A stretch of DNA of 64,000 bases from Kitasatospora herbaricolor (GCF_030813695.1 NZ_JAUSVA010000002.1:7277501-7341500), one strand, 5' to 3'; numbered from the stretch's first letter, positions 49,730-60,614 are shown. The notes: generated by a model from the sequence alone, not told the origin. Numbers and translations: made by a program.

Positions 49730-51393
49730 TGGCGGTGATCGCGGTCGTCGGCGGTCCGGGGGCGCCGGGCGCCACCACGGCGGCCCTCGCCCTGCTGCTC
49801 GCCTGGCCGTTGGAGCCCGGACGCAAGATCCTGCTGGTCGAGTGCGACCCGGACGGCGGAGCCGTCCTCGCGGGCGCCCTGGAGGGCCGGGTGGAGGCGG
49901 TCTACGGGCTGCGCAACCTGGCCGTCGCGGACCGGCGGGGACTGCTCGCCCAGACCCTCTGGGACCAGCTGATCGACCTCTCCCCGGAGGGCACCACCGA
50001 GCGGCTGCTGCTGCCCGGCCTCACCGACCCCACCCAGGCCCCCGGGCTGGCGTACACCTGGGAGCCGCTGGTCGAGACCCTGCACGGGCTCGAACAGCAG
50101 GGCTACGACGTGCTCCTGGACCTCGGACGCTCCGGCGCCACCGGGCCGAGCGCGGTGCTGGCCCGCCGCGCCGACGTGGTCGTGGCCACCCTGCGGACCA
50201 CCCTGCGCGGGCTCAGCGCCGCCCGGCCGCGGCTGGCCGCCCTGCGCGAGGACCTCGACAACGCCGGCAGCGGCGCGGACGCCCTCGGGCTGCTGCTGGT
50301 CGCCGAAGGCCCCTACTCCGCCTCCGAGGTCTCGCGCGAGTTCGGCCTGCCCACCCTGGGCCTGCTGCCGCACGCGCCGCGGACGGCGCGGGTGCTGTCG
50401 GACGGCGGGGACAGCACCGACCGCCGGTTCATCCGCTCCGAGCTGATGCGCACGGCCCGCTCGGCCGCCGACCAGATCCAGTTGCTCACCCGCAGCCGCC
50501 GGCGCCGGCTGGCACCCGGGGGGTCGCCCGCGCAGGCCGCGGCCGCACCGCTCGCCGCGGGCGGGGCGCCGGAGCCGGCCGGCCCGCAGGCCCCGCCCGT
50601 CCCGCAGGTTCCTCACGCCCAGCACGTCCCGTACGGGCAGGCGGCGTACGCGCGCCCGGTTCAGGACCAGCCCGTCCAGGACCGGTCCGCCGACGCCCGG
50701 CCCGCGCAGGTCCGGCCGCCGGCCGCGCCGGTGCCGCCCGGGCAGGGCCTCCCGGTGCCAGGTGGCCTCCCGGTGGAACACCAGCCGCCGCGCGGTTCCT
50801 GGCAGTCCGGCCCCACCGGCCATCCCCTGGCCTACCCGCAGCAGCCCGGGCCGCCCGGGTACGGGACGGCGCCCGCGTACGGCGCCGCTCCCGCGCACGG
50901 AACCACGTCCTCGTACGGGACGGCGCCGCTGGCCGGGCTCGCCCCGCAGCCGGCCGCCCCCGCGCCGTTCCCCGGGCAGCAGCCGCCGCCGCAGGCCCAC
51001 CCCCAGCAGACCTGGGCCGCACCGCAGTCCGGCGCGGCCCAGGGGTACGGCGGTCCGCAGCCGTCCGCTCCGCAGTCGTCCGGGGCCCGGCCCCCGGGGT
51101 CGCAGGCGTACCCGCAGACCGGGCAGCCGTCCTGGCCCCAGCCCGCGCCGGGGTACTGGTCGCAGGAGCCGGATGGGGCCCGGCCGCCGCAGACGCCGTC
51201 CACGCAGACGCCGTCCCCGCTGACGCCGTCCGCCGTGACGCCGTCCGCCGCGGGCGGGGCGGGCGCCGGCCGGGTGGACCGGGGCGGGCCGGCCGACGCC
51301 GGCGAGCCCGGCACCGGGAGCCCCGACGACCCGCAGACCCCGCAGTCGCAGACCCCGCAGATCAAGTACGGGCAGGTGCTCCGTGCGCGGTAG
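49729..51393 (+). CDS. cpaE: CpaE-like MinD/ParA-fold protein with degenerate P-loop and Pro/Gln-rich tail
   Basis: 554 residues. The first 255 form a SIMIBI-type fold: VVGGPGAPGATTAAL is in the place of the deviant Walker A, where KGGxGKTT is expected. Both lysines are lost. LLVECDPDGG and VLLDLGRSG keep the aspartate motifs. The remaining 300 residues are a Pro/Gln/Gly/Tyr-rich low-complexity tail. CpaE localises Tad assembly. Without the lysines ATP hydrolysis is doubtful, so it may be a scaffold. The ATG overlaps the CpaB stop. Confidence 0.87.
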   Translation: MAVIAVVGGPGAPGATTAALALLLAWPLEPGRKILLVECDPDGGAVLAGALEGRVEAVYGLRNLAVADRRGLLAQTLWDQLIDLSPEGTTERLLLPGLTDPTQAPGLAYTWEPLVETLHGLEQQGYDVLLDLGRSGATGPSAVLARRADVVVATLRTTLRGLSAARPRLAALREDLDNAGSGADALGLLLVAEGPYSASEVSREFGLPTLGLLPHAPRTARVLSDGGDSTDRRFIRSELMRTARSAADQIQLLTRSRRRRLAPGGSPAQAAAAPLAAGGAPEPAGPQAPPVPQVPHAQHVPYGQAAYARPVQDQPVQDRSADARPAQVRPPAAPVPPGQGLPVPGGLPVEHQPPRGSWQSGPTGHPLAYPQQPGPPGYGTAPAYGAAPAHGTTSSYGTAPLAGLAPQPAAPAPFPGQQPPPQAHPQQTWAAPQSGAAQGYGGPQPSAPQSSGARPPGSQAYPQTGQPSWPQPAPGYWSQEPDGARPPQTPSTQTPSPLTPSAVTPSAAGGAGAGRVDRGGPADAGEPGTGSPDDPQTPQSQTPQIKYGQVLRAR

Positions 51394-52983
51394 CCCCCTG
51401 AACCAGCGGCCCGCCGCCGACCCCGCCGCCCCGCCGTGGGCGGCGCCGCTGCCCGGCCCGGGCGGCCCCGGCGTGCCCGGCCCGGCCGCGACCGGTCCCG
51501 TCCGGCCCGGCCCGGTGCCGGCCGGCGCCCACCCGGCGGCGACCGCGCCCACCGCCGTCCCCTCGGCGCTGCCCTCGCTCGACAAGCGGGGCTCGGCGAC
51601 CCGGCCCGCCGTGGACCCGCAGGTCGCCCGGGAACTCAAGCGCCAGGTCGCGGCCGAACTGCACCAGCAGCTCACCCGCCTGGCGGCCACCTCAGGCACC
51701 GACGCGGACCGGGCCACCCGGCGCCAGCGCGGCCGGGCGCTGATCGAGGAGGCCGTCGCCCGGTGGTCCGACGCGTACGCGCAGACCCACGGCATCCCGC
51801 CCACCCGGGAGCAGGACCGCGCGCTCTCGGAAGCCGTCTTCGACCTGCTGTTCCGGGCCGGGCGGCTGCAGCCCTACCTCGACGACCCGGACATCGAGAA
51901 CATCCTGATCAACGGCTGCGACGACGTCTGGATCTCGCGGGTCCACCAGCCGCTGCGCCAGGTGCCGCCGGTGGCCGACAGCGACGAGGAACTCATCGAA
52001 CTGCTGCAGGACCTGGCCCGCCAGCACGGCGGCGGCGAGCGCAGCCTCTCCACCGCCAGCCCGACCCTGGCGCTGCGGCTGGAGGGCGGGATGCGCCTCC
52101 AGGCGATGACCGAGGTCACCCCGCGCCCCTACGTCGCGATCCGCCGCCACCGGGTGGCCTCCGCGACCCTCTCGGACCTGGTCCAGCTCGGCACGGTGGA
52201 CCCGACCCTGGCCGCCTTCCTGGCCGCCGCGATCCGGGCCAGGAAGAACGTGATGATCACCGGCACCCAGGGCGTCGGCAAGACCAGCCTGCTGCGCGCG
52301 ATGGCCGCCGAGATCCCGCCGGACGAGCGGATCGGCACCCTGGAGTCGGAGTTCGAGCTCTGGCTGCACACCCTCGGGCACCTGCGCCAGGTCGTCCCGA
52401 TGGAGGCCCGCGAGGGCAACGGGGAGCGCGTCGAGGGCAGGATGGCCGGCGAACTGACGATCGGTGAACTGATCCCCGCCGCGCTGCGGATGACCCTGTC
52501 GCGGATCATCGTCGGCGAGGTCCGCTCCGGCGAGGTCGTCCCGATGCTCCGGGTGATGACGAACGGCGAGGGCGGCTCGATGTGCACCCTGCACGCCCGC
52601 GGCCCCCACATGGTGGTCGACCGGATCGCCGAACTGTGCCTGGAGTACGGCTCCCACATGACCGACAGCCTGGCGTACCGCCTGACCGCCAACGCGATCG
52701 ACCTGATCGTGCATGTCACCATGGTCGACGAGACCGCCGTCGGCGGCCGGCGGCACCGGTTCGTCTCGCACGTCCTGGAGGTCGCCGGCCTCGGCGAGCA
52801 CGGCCGGCCGGCCCTGAACACCGTGTTCGGGCCGCGCACCGAGCAGGGAGAGCCCCGGGCCGTCCCGCACACCCAGCCGAACTGCCTGGACGACCTGCGC
52901 CGGGCCGGCTTCGACGCCTCCCTCCTGCAGTCCCGGTACGGCACCTGGGCCGCGCCCCTGCACCTGCGGATCGGCGGCGCCCG

Positions 52984-52987
<4 letters not shown>
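51383..52987 (+). CDS. cpaF: CpaF/TadA-type secretion ATPase
   Basis: 534 residues. After a Pro/Ala-rich start, a three-helix N-terminal region leads into the VirB11-like ATPase: DIENILINGCDDVW, Walker A GTQGVGKT (294-301), Walker B-like SRIIVGEVRSGE, and the His-box region GEGGSMCTLHARGP. It is the single motor that powers Tad pilus extension and retraction. It starts with GTG 11 bases inside the end of the CpaE gene. Confidence 0.94.
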
Positions 52988-53948
<961 letters not shown>

Positions 53949-53952
<4 letters not shown>

Positions 53953-54836
53953 TCTCGCCCTGGTCGGTCCTGGCCGGCGCCGTCGCAGCCGGTGGAATCG
54001 CCCTGCTCGTCTCCGAACTACGGCCGGCCGCACCGGATCTGGGCCAGGCCCTGGACCGGCTCCACCGCACCCCCAGCGGAGGCCTGTCCGAGGACCCGCA
54101 GGAGGCCCCGCGCTGGTTCGACCGGCTCGGTGCCGGTGCGATCGGCCTGCCCGGACTGCGGATCCCGCAGCGCGAACTCGCGCTGATCGGCCGCACCCCC
54201 GCCCGGTTCATGGCCCACAAACTGCTGTTCGCCGTCCTGGGCCTGCTGCTGCCGGCCTACGTCTCCGCGATGGCCGCGCTCGCGGACAGCGGCCTGCCGC
54301 TGGCCGTGCCGTTCGTCGTCGGGCCGCTGCTCGCCGGGCTGTTCTGGTTCGTCCCCGACGGCATCGTGCGCGGTGAGGCCAAGGAGGCCAGGACCGAGTA
54401 CCTGCACGGTATCGCCACCTACCTGGAACTCGTCGCCCTGGAACGCGCCGCCGACTGCGGCCCGGCCGAGGCGCTGCGCAGGGCCGCCGCGGTCGGCCGG
54501 GGCACCGTCTTCCGGCGCATCCGCGACGCCCTGGAGCGAGCCGCGACCGACCGGCTGCCGCCCTGGGACGGCCTGGACGCGCTCTCCGTCGAACTCGGCC
54601 TGACGCCCCTGCAGGACGTCGCCGACATCATGCGGATCTCCGGTACGGACGGGGCCGCGGTGTACGACACGCTGCGGGCCCGCGCCAAGAGCCTGCGCGG
54701 CGAACTCCTCGCCGAGGACCTGGCCCGCGCCAACACCGACAGCGAGCGGATGGTCGCCCCCGGCTCCGCGCTCACCCTGCTGATGACCACCCTGATCGTC
54801 TTCCCCGCGCTCTACCAGATGCTCAACCCGTCCTGA
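53949..54836 (+). CDS. tadC: TadC-type inner-membrane pilus assembly protein
   Basis: 295 residues with the same F-domain layout as TadB. Cytoplasmic part YLELVALERAADCGPAEALR and the C-terminal helix LTLLMTTLIVFPALYQML. The GTG start overlaps the TadB stop (GTGA). It forms the platform with TadB. Confidence 0.9.
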
Positions 54837-54893
54837 CGGACCGGCGGAGGCATCCGATCCCGGTACGTCCCCCGATCGACACCTGGAGTCCCG

Positions 54894-55154
54894 ATGACCG
54901 CTCGACTTCGCCTACTGGCCGGTGCCCTGCTCCTGCCCTTCCTGCTGCCCCTCCAACTGGCCTCGATGCTGCTGCACTACCGGGCCGGCCGGCTGCGCGC
55001 GGCCCGGGCCGCGGGCGACCGCGGCGCGATCAGCATCGAGCTGGCCCTGGCCGTGATCGCCCTGATGCTGATCGCCGGCGGGGTCATCGTCGCCATCAAG
55101 TCCCTCGCCTCCGACGTCACCAAGAAGATCCCCACCACGGACCCGGTGAAGTGA
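54894..55154 (+). CDS. Flp-type pilin-like protein with extra N-terminal membrane segment
   Basis: 86 residues. The segment GDRGAISIELALAVIALMLI (about 41-60) looks like a prepilin cleavage site (G then small residues, Glu at +5) followed by the pilin hydrophobic helix. Only about 25 residues follow, as in Flp pilins. Unusually, about 40 residues precede it, with their own hydrophobic stretch (LLAGALLLPFLLPLQLASML). It may be the major Flp pilin with a long leader or a bitopic minor pilin. It starts 57 bp after TadC; its stop overlaps the next GTG. Confidence 0.8.
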   Translation: MTARLRLLAGALLLPFLLPLQLASMLLHYRAGRLRAARAAGDRGAISIELALAVIALMLIAGGVIVAIKSLASDVTKKIPTTDPVK

Positions 55155-55588
55155 TCCGAAGCCCGCGCCGCCCGCCGTCCGTCCCACCGCAGCGGGACCG
55201 GGGAGCGATGAGCCTCAGTCTGGCCGTCGTCTTCCCGGTCGTGCTGTTCCTTGTCATGCTGGTCGTGCAGGGATCGATGTGGTGGTACGCCCGACAGGTC
55301 GCGCTGGTCGCGGCCCGCGAGGGCGTGGACGCCGGGCGGCTGCAGGGCCCCGCCACCGACGAGGCGAAGAACGACGCGGCCGTGCGCCAGGCGAGGGACT
55401 TCCTCGGCCGGGAGGGGAGCGTCCTCGGCAGCTGGTCGGTGAGCACGGACGGGAGTTCGCCCGAGCTGATCCAGGTCACCGTGGTGGTCACGCCGCGCTT
55501 CCTGATCCCGGGCGTCCCCACGCCGGACTTCACCCAGCACGCCTCCGCGCCGCGCGAGCGGTTCGTCCCGCGGCCGGGTGCCTCGTGA
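55151..55588 (+). CDS. TadE-like pseudopilin
   Basis: 145 residues. DRGAMSLSLAVVFPVVLFLV (about 16-35) is a TadE-type N-terminal processing and membrane segment, but with S/L in place of the usual +5 Glu. The rest (AREGVDAGRLQG, SWSVSTDGSSPE) is the extracellular TadE domain. GTG start overlapping the pilin stop. Confidence 0.87.
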   Translation: MIRSPRRPPSVPPQRDRGAMSLSLAVVFPVVLFLVMLVVQGSMWWYARQVALVAAREGVDAGRLQGPATDEAKNDAAVRQARDFLGREGSVLGSWSVSTDGSSPELIQVTVVVTPRFLIPGVPTPDFTQHASAPRERFVPRPGAS

Positions 55589-56058
55589 GCCGCCCCCGCG
55601 GCCCACGGCCGTTCCGGTACGGGCCGGCGGGCCGCAGCGGCCGCCGGCCGGACGGGGGCAGCGCGGCCATCGAGGCGGCGATCCTCGTCCCGGCGCTGCT
55701 CACCTTCATCCTGCTGGCGATCGCGGCGGGACGGATCCAGACCGCCGGCAGCACGGTGGAGGCGGCGGCGCGCGCGGCGGCTCGGACCGCCTCGATCACC
55801 CGCGAGCCCGGGGGCGTCGACACCGCCGCCCGGGCCGCGGCGGACCGCGTCCTGCGCCAGGACGGCGTGTCCTGCCAGGTGCTCGGGATCGACCTGGAGC
55901 GGGGCGTCCTGGAGACGCCGGCCGGCCCGGTCGCCACCATGGTGGCGACCGTGACGTGCGAGATCGGCCTGCGCGACGTGCTGGTGCCGGGCCTGCCCGG
56001 CACCAAGGCCCTGCGCGGTGAGTTCACCTCGGTCGTCGACCGGTACCGAGGACAGTAG
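55585..56058 (+). CDS. TadE-family pseudopilin with conserved Glu
   Basis: 157 residues. GGSAAIEAAILVPALLTFIL (about 25-44) has the canonical Ile-Glu of TadE proteins. EAAARAAARTASI follows the helix, and a two-cysteine domain (VSCQVLGI, VTCEIGL) ends it. GTG start overlapping the previous stop. Confidence 0.9.
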   Translation: MSRPRGPRPFRYGPAGRSGRRPDGGSAAIEAAILVPALLTFILLAIAAGRIQTAGSTVEAAARAAARTASITREPGGVDTAARAAADRVLRQDGVSCQVLGIDLERGVLETPAGPVATMVATVTCEIGLRDVLVPGLPGTKALRGEFTSVVDRYRGQ

Positions 56059-56094
56059 GCAGAAGTGTGTAGCGCACGTGGGGGTGGGGAAACG

Positions 56095-56634
56095 ATGCTC
56101 CGCAGACCGGAGAGACCGAGGAAGCCGGGGAGACCGGGTGGGCAGGCGGGTCAGGGTGTGCCGGGCCGCGAGCGGCGGACCGGGCCGTGGCGCGGCCGCC
56201 GCGGGGGAGGGCCGGACGTCGGCAGCATCTCGCTGTTCGTCGCCGTGGTCGCCACGGGGTTCGTCACCGTCATCGGCATCGTGGTCGACGCCGGGGGGCG
56301 GCTGCGCGCGGTCGAGCGGACCGACGCCTGTGCCCAGGAGGCGGCCCGGGCGGCCGGCCAGCAGCTGGACGAGGCCGGTGTCCTTGAGGGCGAGGGGTTC
56401 AAGGTCCGCCAGGAGTACGTCCAACGGGCCGCCGACGCCTACCTCGGCACCTGCCGTCTGGTCGGCGGCAGCGGACACGCCGAACTCGCCGACGGCGGAA
56501 CCAGGGTGGTGGTCACGGTGAACGCCACCTACGAACCCGCCCTGCTCGACCTGGTGCCGTCCGGCGGCTGGGGGATCACGGGCAGGGGCAGCGCACTCCT
56601 CGTCCACGGAGTCAAGGAAGCGGAGAACGGCTGA
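56095..56634 (+). CDS. TadG/TadE-like Flp pilus assembly protein
   Basis: 179 residues from the ATG at 56095; a GTG at 56065 is possible but lacks a ribosome site. A basic N-terminus precedes GSISLFVAVVATGFVTVIGI (about 43-62), the Flp-assembly TadE/G-like helix, then VVDAGGRLRAVERTDACAQE, the usual sequel. It may help connect the pilus to the cell envelope. The TGATG overlap couples it to the next gene. Confidence 0.88.
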   Translation: MLRRPERPRKPGRPGGQAGQGVPGRERRTGPWRGRRGGGPDVGSISLFVAVVATGFVTVIGIVVDAGGRLRAVERTDACAQEAARAAGQQLDEAGVLEGEGFKVRQEYVQRAADAYLGTCRLVGGSGHAELADGGTRVVVTVNATYEPALLDLVPSGGWGITGRGSALLVHGVKEAENG

Positions 56635-59600
56635 TGGCCGCGCCACGTGCCAAGAACCACGCCCGTACGGACCGCCAGGCACCGCCCGGCCGAAGGCCGG
56701 CGCCCCCGTCCCGCGGCCGGCGCCGGGGCGGCGTCGGCGCGGTGGCCGGCGCCCTCGTGGCGTTGCTCACCCTGGTCGTCCTGCTGCTCGGCCTCCCGGC
56801 CGTGCTGCTGTACGGCACCACGGCGGTCGCCGGGATGGGCGACCTCGCGCCCGACGGCCTCGGGCAGGCGCTGACCAGCCCCGACGACGGCCGGTTGTTC
56901 CTCTGGCTGCTGGTCGTGGTCGGCTGGCTCGGCTGGGCCTGCTTCGCGTTCTCCGTGCTGCTGGAGATCCCGGCGCAGCTGCGCGGCCGGATCGCCCGCC
57001 GGATCCCGGCGTTCGGCTGGAGCCAGCGGATCGCCGCCGGACTCGTGGGCTCGGTGATCGCCCTGCTGCCGGTGGCCGGTTCGGCCTTCGCCGCCACCCC
57101 CGACCGCTCCCAGGCCGTGGTCTCCGCACCGCAGTTGACGGCCGGGCCGCAGTACGCGGCGCTGCCGGCCGCGCAGGCCGCGCCGGCCCTGGCGCCGGCC
57201 GCCGAGCCGCAGGCCGGATACACCGTGCGGGACAGCCGGCCGGCCGACAGTCTCTGGTCCATCGCCGAGCGCCAGCTCGGCTCCGGCTCGCGCTGGACGG
57301 AGATCGCCAAGCTCAACGACGGCCGGGTGATGGACGATTCCGGGCTCCGCTTCGACGCGGACCGGCCGATCCAGCCCGGCTGGAAGCTGCTGATGCCGGC
57401 CGACGCCAAAGCGGACGAGCAGTCCCCGCCGGCCCCCGCGGCCGCGCCGGCCCCCGCGCAGCCGGCGGCGGAGGGCGCGCAGCCGGGCGGTGGGCGGCAC
57501 GCCAGGGTGACCGTGGCCGAGGGGGACACCCTCTCCGCCATCGCGGAAAGGGAGTTGGGGAGCGCCGAGGCCTGGCCGCAGCTCTTCGAGGCGAACAAGG
57601 GCGTCCAGGCTCCCGACGGCGAGCGGCTGAGCGACCCCGACGAGGTCGTGCCGGGGATGGTCCTGGTGGTGCCGGGCGTACCCGAGCCCGCGCCCGTCCA
57701 GCCGCCTTCCCAGGCACCGGAGTTGGAGACCGCACCCACCCCGCAGGCGCCCGCCCCGGCGCCCCCTGCCCCGGTCACGCCGGCCCCCGCCGCGCCGGCT
57801 CCGACCACCCCGGCGGCCGAGGCCCCGCCGGCCCCGGCCCCCGCGACCCCGGCTCCCGCCACCGCGAGCCCGGCCGCGGAGGCCCCGGGAGCCCCGGCCC
57901 AGGCCCCGGCGGCCGACGCGGACCCGAAGAAGGCGCCGGCCCCGAGCGACGACTACACCGTCGCCCTCGCCACCTCGACGGTCAGCGTCCTGCTCGCCGC
58001 GATCATGATCGGTACGGTGGCCCGTCGCCGTGGCGGCCAGCAGCGGGCCCGCCGCCCGCGCCACCGGGTCGCCCTGCCCGCGGCCCCCGCCGCGGCCTTC
58101 GAGGCCGAACTGAAGGCCCGCCAGGACGCCACCGGGCTGGACCTGCTCAACCGCGCCCTGCGCACCATGGCCCGCAACACCGTCCGGTCCGGCAAGCGGC
58201 TGCCCGCCCTGGTCGCCGCCCGGGTCACCCCCGGACGCACCGTCGAACTGCACCTCTCCGCCCCCGCCACCCCCATCGCGCCGTTCCGGGCCGCGCACGC
58301 CGCCAACGTCTGGTGGTGCCCGGAGGACGCCTCCGACCTGCTCTCGGCCGGCCAGGCCGGCAAGACCGCCTCGCCGTACCCGGCGCTGGTCACCCTCGGC
58401 ACCTCCCCGGACGGGTCGGTGGTGCTGGCGGATCTGGAGACCGTCCGGCTGCTGCACCTCTCGGGCCACCCCGACGACGCCCGCGACGTGCTGCGGACCC
58501 TCGCGCTCGAACTGGCCCACAGCCCGCTCGCCGACCGCCTCCACCTCCATCTCGTCGACCTCGCGGAGGAGTTGCCGATCGCCGGCCCGGCCGCGGAGCG
58601 GATCCACCGGCACCCGAGCCTGGAGGCCGCGCTGACGGCCCTGGGCCCGCGGACCGCCAAGGCCCGCGCCACCCTGGTGGCGGCCGACGCCACCAGCCCC
58701 CGGGACGCCCGCAGCCGCGGCGCCGCCGACGAGTCCTGGATCCCGGAGATCGTGCTCTGCGCCCAGCAGCCCGGCGGCAACATCCCCGCCGAGCTGGGCC
58801 GGCTGCTCGACGCCCGGCCGCGGACCTGCGTCGCGGTGATCACCCGGGCGCCCGAGCGCGGCACCGGCCCGGTCGCCCGCTGGACCTTGCCGAGCACCGG
58901 CCAGACCACCCTGCCGGGGCTGCACCTCGGCCTGGAACTCCAGCGCCTGACCGGCCGGCAGTACGACCAGGTCGCGGAACTCCTGCGCTCCTCCTGCGAC
59001 GAGACCCAGCACCCGGCGCCCGCCTGGACCATCGACGGCCCCGGCGTCGACCTCGAACCGACCGAACTGCCGCTGCCGGTACCGGTGCTGGTCGCCGTCG
59101 GGGCCGGTTCCGGCTCCGGCGAGGCCGCCGCCGGCCCGCGGCTGCTGGCCCGGGTGATCGGCACCGGCGTCAGCCCGTTCGCCGGCACCGACCCGGCCGC
59201 GCCGCTCGCCACCGGCGCCTCGCTGCCCGTCGTCCCGCCCGGGCCCGGTCGAGCCTTCGCGCCGCCCGGCCCCGGCCAGGCCTTCGCACCCGGCGAGCCC
59301 GGGACCGTCCCCCCGGCGCAGGGCGGCCGCGCCGGGATCAACGGCCGGGGCCGCCGGGTGAGCAACGCCGGACCCTCGACCGCCGGCGCACCGGTGCCCG
59401 CCCAGGGCACGAACCCGGTACCCGCCGCCGGGCCCAGCTTCGACAAGACGCCTCCCGTCCAGCCGGTCCTCCCGGTGCCGCCGGCGGCGCCCGAAGCTCC
59501 CGCGCCCTCGCCGCAACCGCCCGGCCCCGGGACGTTCCCGGCCGCCGCTCCGCCCACCGCCGCTCTGCCGCCCACGGCCGCGCTGCCCCCCACCGCTCCG

Positions 59601-60572
59601 CTGCCCATGGGGCAGACAGCCCCCGCCGATCCGGGCGCCGCCCCGGCCGAGCCCGAGCCCGAGCCCGCGCCCACGCACGACCCGGCGCCCGCACCCGCCG
59701 CCTCCGAGCCGCACACCCCGGCCCGTCCGGGGCCCGGTTCGGTCCGCTCCGACGCGGACGACCTGCTGGCCATCCTCCGCTCGCCGGAGGCGCACGCCAC
59801 CCGCACCGCGCCCCGGATCCGCCTGCTCGGCCCGGCCGACGTCATCGGCGCGGCCGGCCCCGCCGAGCCCGCCGCGCTGCTGCGGCTCACCGAGCTGGCC
59901 GCCTACCTGGCGCTGCGTCCGGGTGCCGACCACACCGCCCTCGACCACGACCTGCACCCGGGCGCCGCCCACCTCGAACCGCACCCCGCGGGCGGCCACG
60001 GCGACGGCCCGAGCACCCCGCTGCCGGCCAAACTCGCCGACCTGGCGGCCTGGTTCGGCAGCTCGCAGGACGGCCGGGCCTTCCTGCGGACGGACACCGC
60101 CGAGGGGTACGCCTTCGCCCCGACCGTCACCTGCGACTGGGACGAGTTCCGCAGCCTCTACCGCCGGGGGATGCGCAGCACCAGCGCCACCGCCGACGCG
60201 GCGCTCGCCCACGCGCTGGCCCTGGTCCGGGGCGCGCCGTTCGCCGAGGCACCGCCGGCCGCCTTCGGCTGGGCGGAGGCCGAGCGCCAGGACATGATCG
60301 CCGCGATCGTCGACACCGCGCACGAACTCGCCGCCCGCCGGCTCCAGTACGGCGACCACCGCAGTGCCGAGGCAGCCGTCTTCCGGGGCCTGGCGGTCGC
60401 CCCGGACGTCGAACTCCTGCACCGGGACCTGTTCTACGCGTACGCCTCGGCCGGCGCCCGGGACCAGCTGGTCCGCGCCGTCAACCGCCTCGACGCCCTC
60501 AGCCGCCGCACCGGCCGCGAGCTCGACGCCGACACCGTGGCGCTGCTCCGGGACCTGCTCTCCGGCTCGTGA
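56634..60572 (+). CDS. Large LysM-BTAD membrane protein of the Tad locus
   Basis: 1312 residues. Three N-terminal membrane helices (about 36-60, 88-111, 132-153), two LysM domains (about 196-255 and 291-348), a Pro/Ala linker, a fourth helix (443-463), a long unknown region, a second Pro/Ala region, and a C-terminal BTAD domain in the last 170 residues (CDWDEFRSLYRRGM, then TPR-like helices). With basic residues at both ends of the helices, the LysM pair should be outside and the BTAD inside. The protein could sense cell-wall state and signal inward. BTAD normally accompanies a DNA-binding domain, which I do not see here. Confidence 0.85.
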   Translation: MAAPRAKNHARTDRQAPPGRRPAPPSRGRRRGGVGAVAGALVALLTLVVLLLGLPAVLLYGTTAVAGMGDLAPDGLGQALTSPDDGRLFLWLLVVVGWLGWACFAFSVLLEIPAQLRGRIARRIPAFGWSQRIAAGLVGSVIALLPVAGSAFAATPDRSQAVVSAPQLTAGPQYAALPAAQAAPALAPAAEPQAGYTVRDSRPADSLWSIAERQLGSGSRWTEIAKLNDGRVMDDSGLRFDADRPIQPGWKLLMPADAKADEQSPPAPAAAPAPAQPAAEGAQPGGGRHARVTVAEGDTLSAIAERELGSAEAWPQLFEANKGVQAPDGERLSDPDEVVPGMVLVVPGVPEPAPVQPPSQAPELETAPTPQAPAPAPPAPVTPAPAAPAPTTPAAEAPPAPAPATPAPATASPAAEAPGAPAQAPAADADPKKAPAPSDDYTVALATSTVSVLLAAIMIGTVARRRGGQQRARRPRHRVALPAAPAAAFEAELKARQDATGLDLLNRALRTMARNTVRSGKRLPALVAARVTPGRTVELHLSAPATPIAPFRAAHAANVWWCPEDASDLLSAGQAGKTASPYPALVTLGTSPDGSVVLADLETVRLLHLSGHPDDARDVLRTLALELAHSPLADRLHLHLVDLAEELPIAGPAAERIHRHPSLEAALTALGPRTAKARATLVAADATSPRDARSRGAADESWIPEIVLCAQQPGGNIPAELGRLLDARPRTCVAVITRAPERGTGPVARWTLPSTGQTTLPGLHLGLELQRLTGRQYDQVAELLRSSCDETQHPAPAWTIDGPGVDLEPTELPLPVPVLVAVGAGSGSGEAAAGPRLLARVIGTGVSPFAGTDPAAPLATGASLPVVPPGPGRAFAPPGPGQAFAPGEPGTVPPAQGGRAGINGRGRRVSNAGPSTAGAPVPAQGTNPVPAAGPSFDKTPPVQPVLPVPPAAPEAPAPSPQPPGPGTFPAAAPPTAALPPTAALPPTAPLPMGQTAPADPGAAPAEPEPEPAPTHDPAPAPAASEPHTPARPGPGSVRSDADDLLAILRSPEAHATRTAPRIRLLGPADVIGAAGPAEPAALLRLTELAAYLALRPGADHTALDHDLHPGAAHLEPHPAGGHGDGPSTPLPAKLADLAAWFGSSQDGRAFLRTDTAEGYAFAPTVTCDWDEFRSLYRRGMRSTSATADAALAHALALVRGAPFAEAPPAAFGWAEAERQDMIAAIVDTAHELAARRLQYGDHRSAEAAVFRGLAVAPDVELLHRDLFYAYASAGARDQLVRAVNRLDALSRRTGRELDADTVALLRDLLSGS

Positions 60573-60575
60573 CGC

Positions 60576-60614
60576 CCCGGCGCCGGGGAGCGGTGACCGC
60601 TCCCCGGCGCCGGG
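60576..60614 (+). terminator. Very strong terminator at the end of the Tad operon
   Basis: Perfect 19-base complementary arms (60576-60594 and 60596-60614) around one central base. In RNA the innermost pairs must open to form the loop. It starts 4 bp after the stop. Confidence 0.85.
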
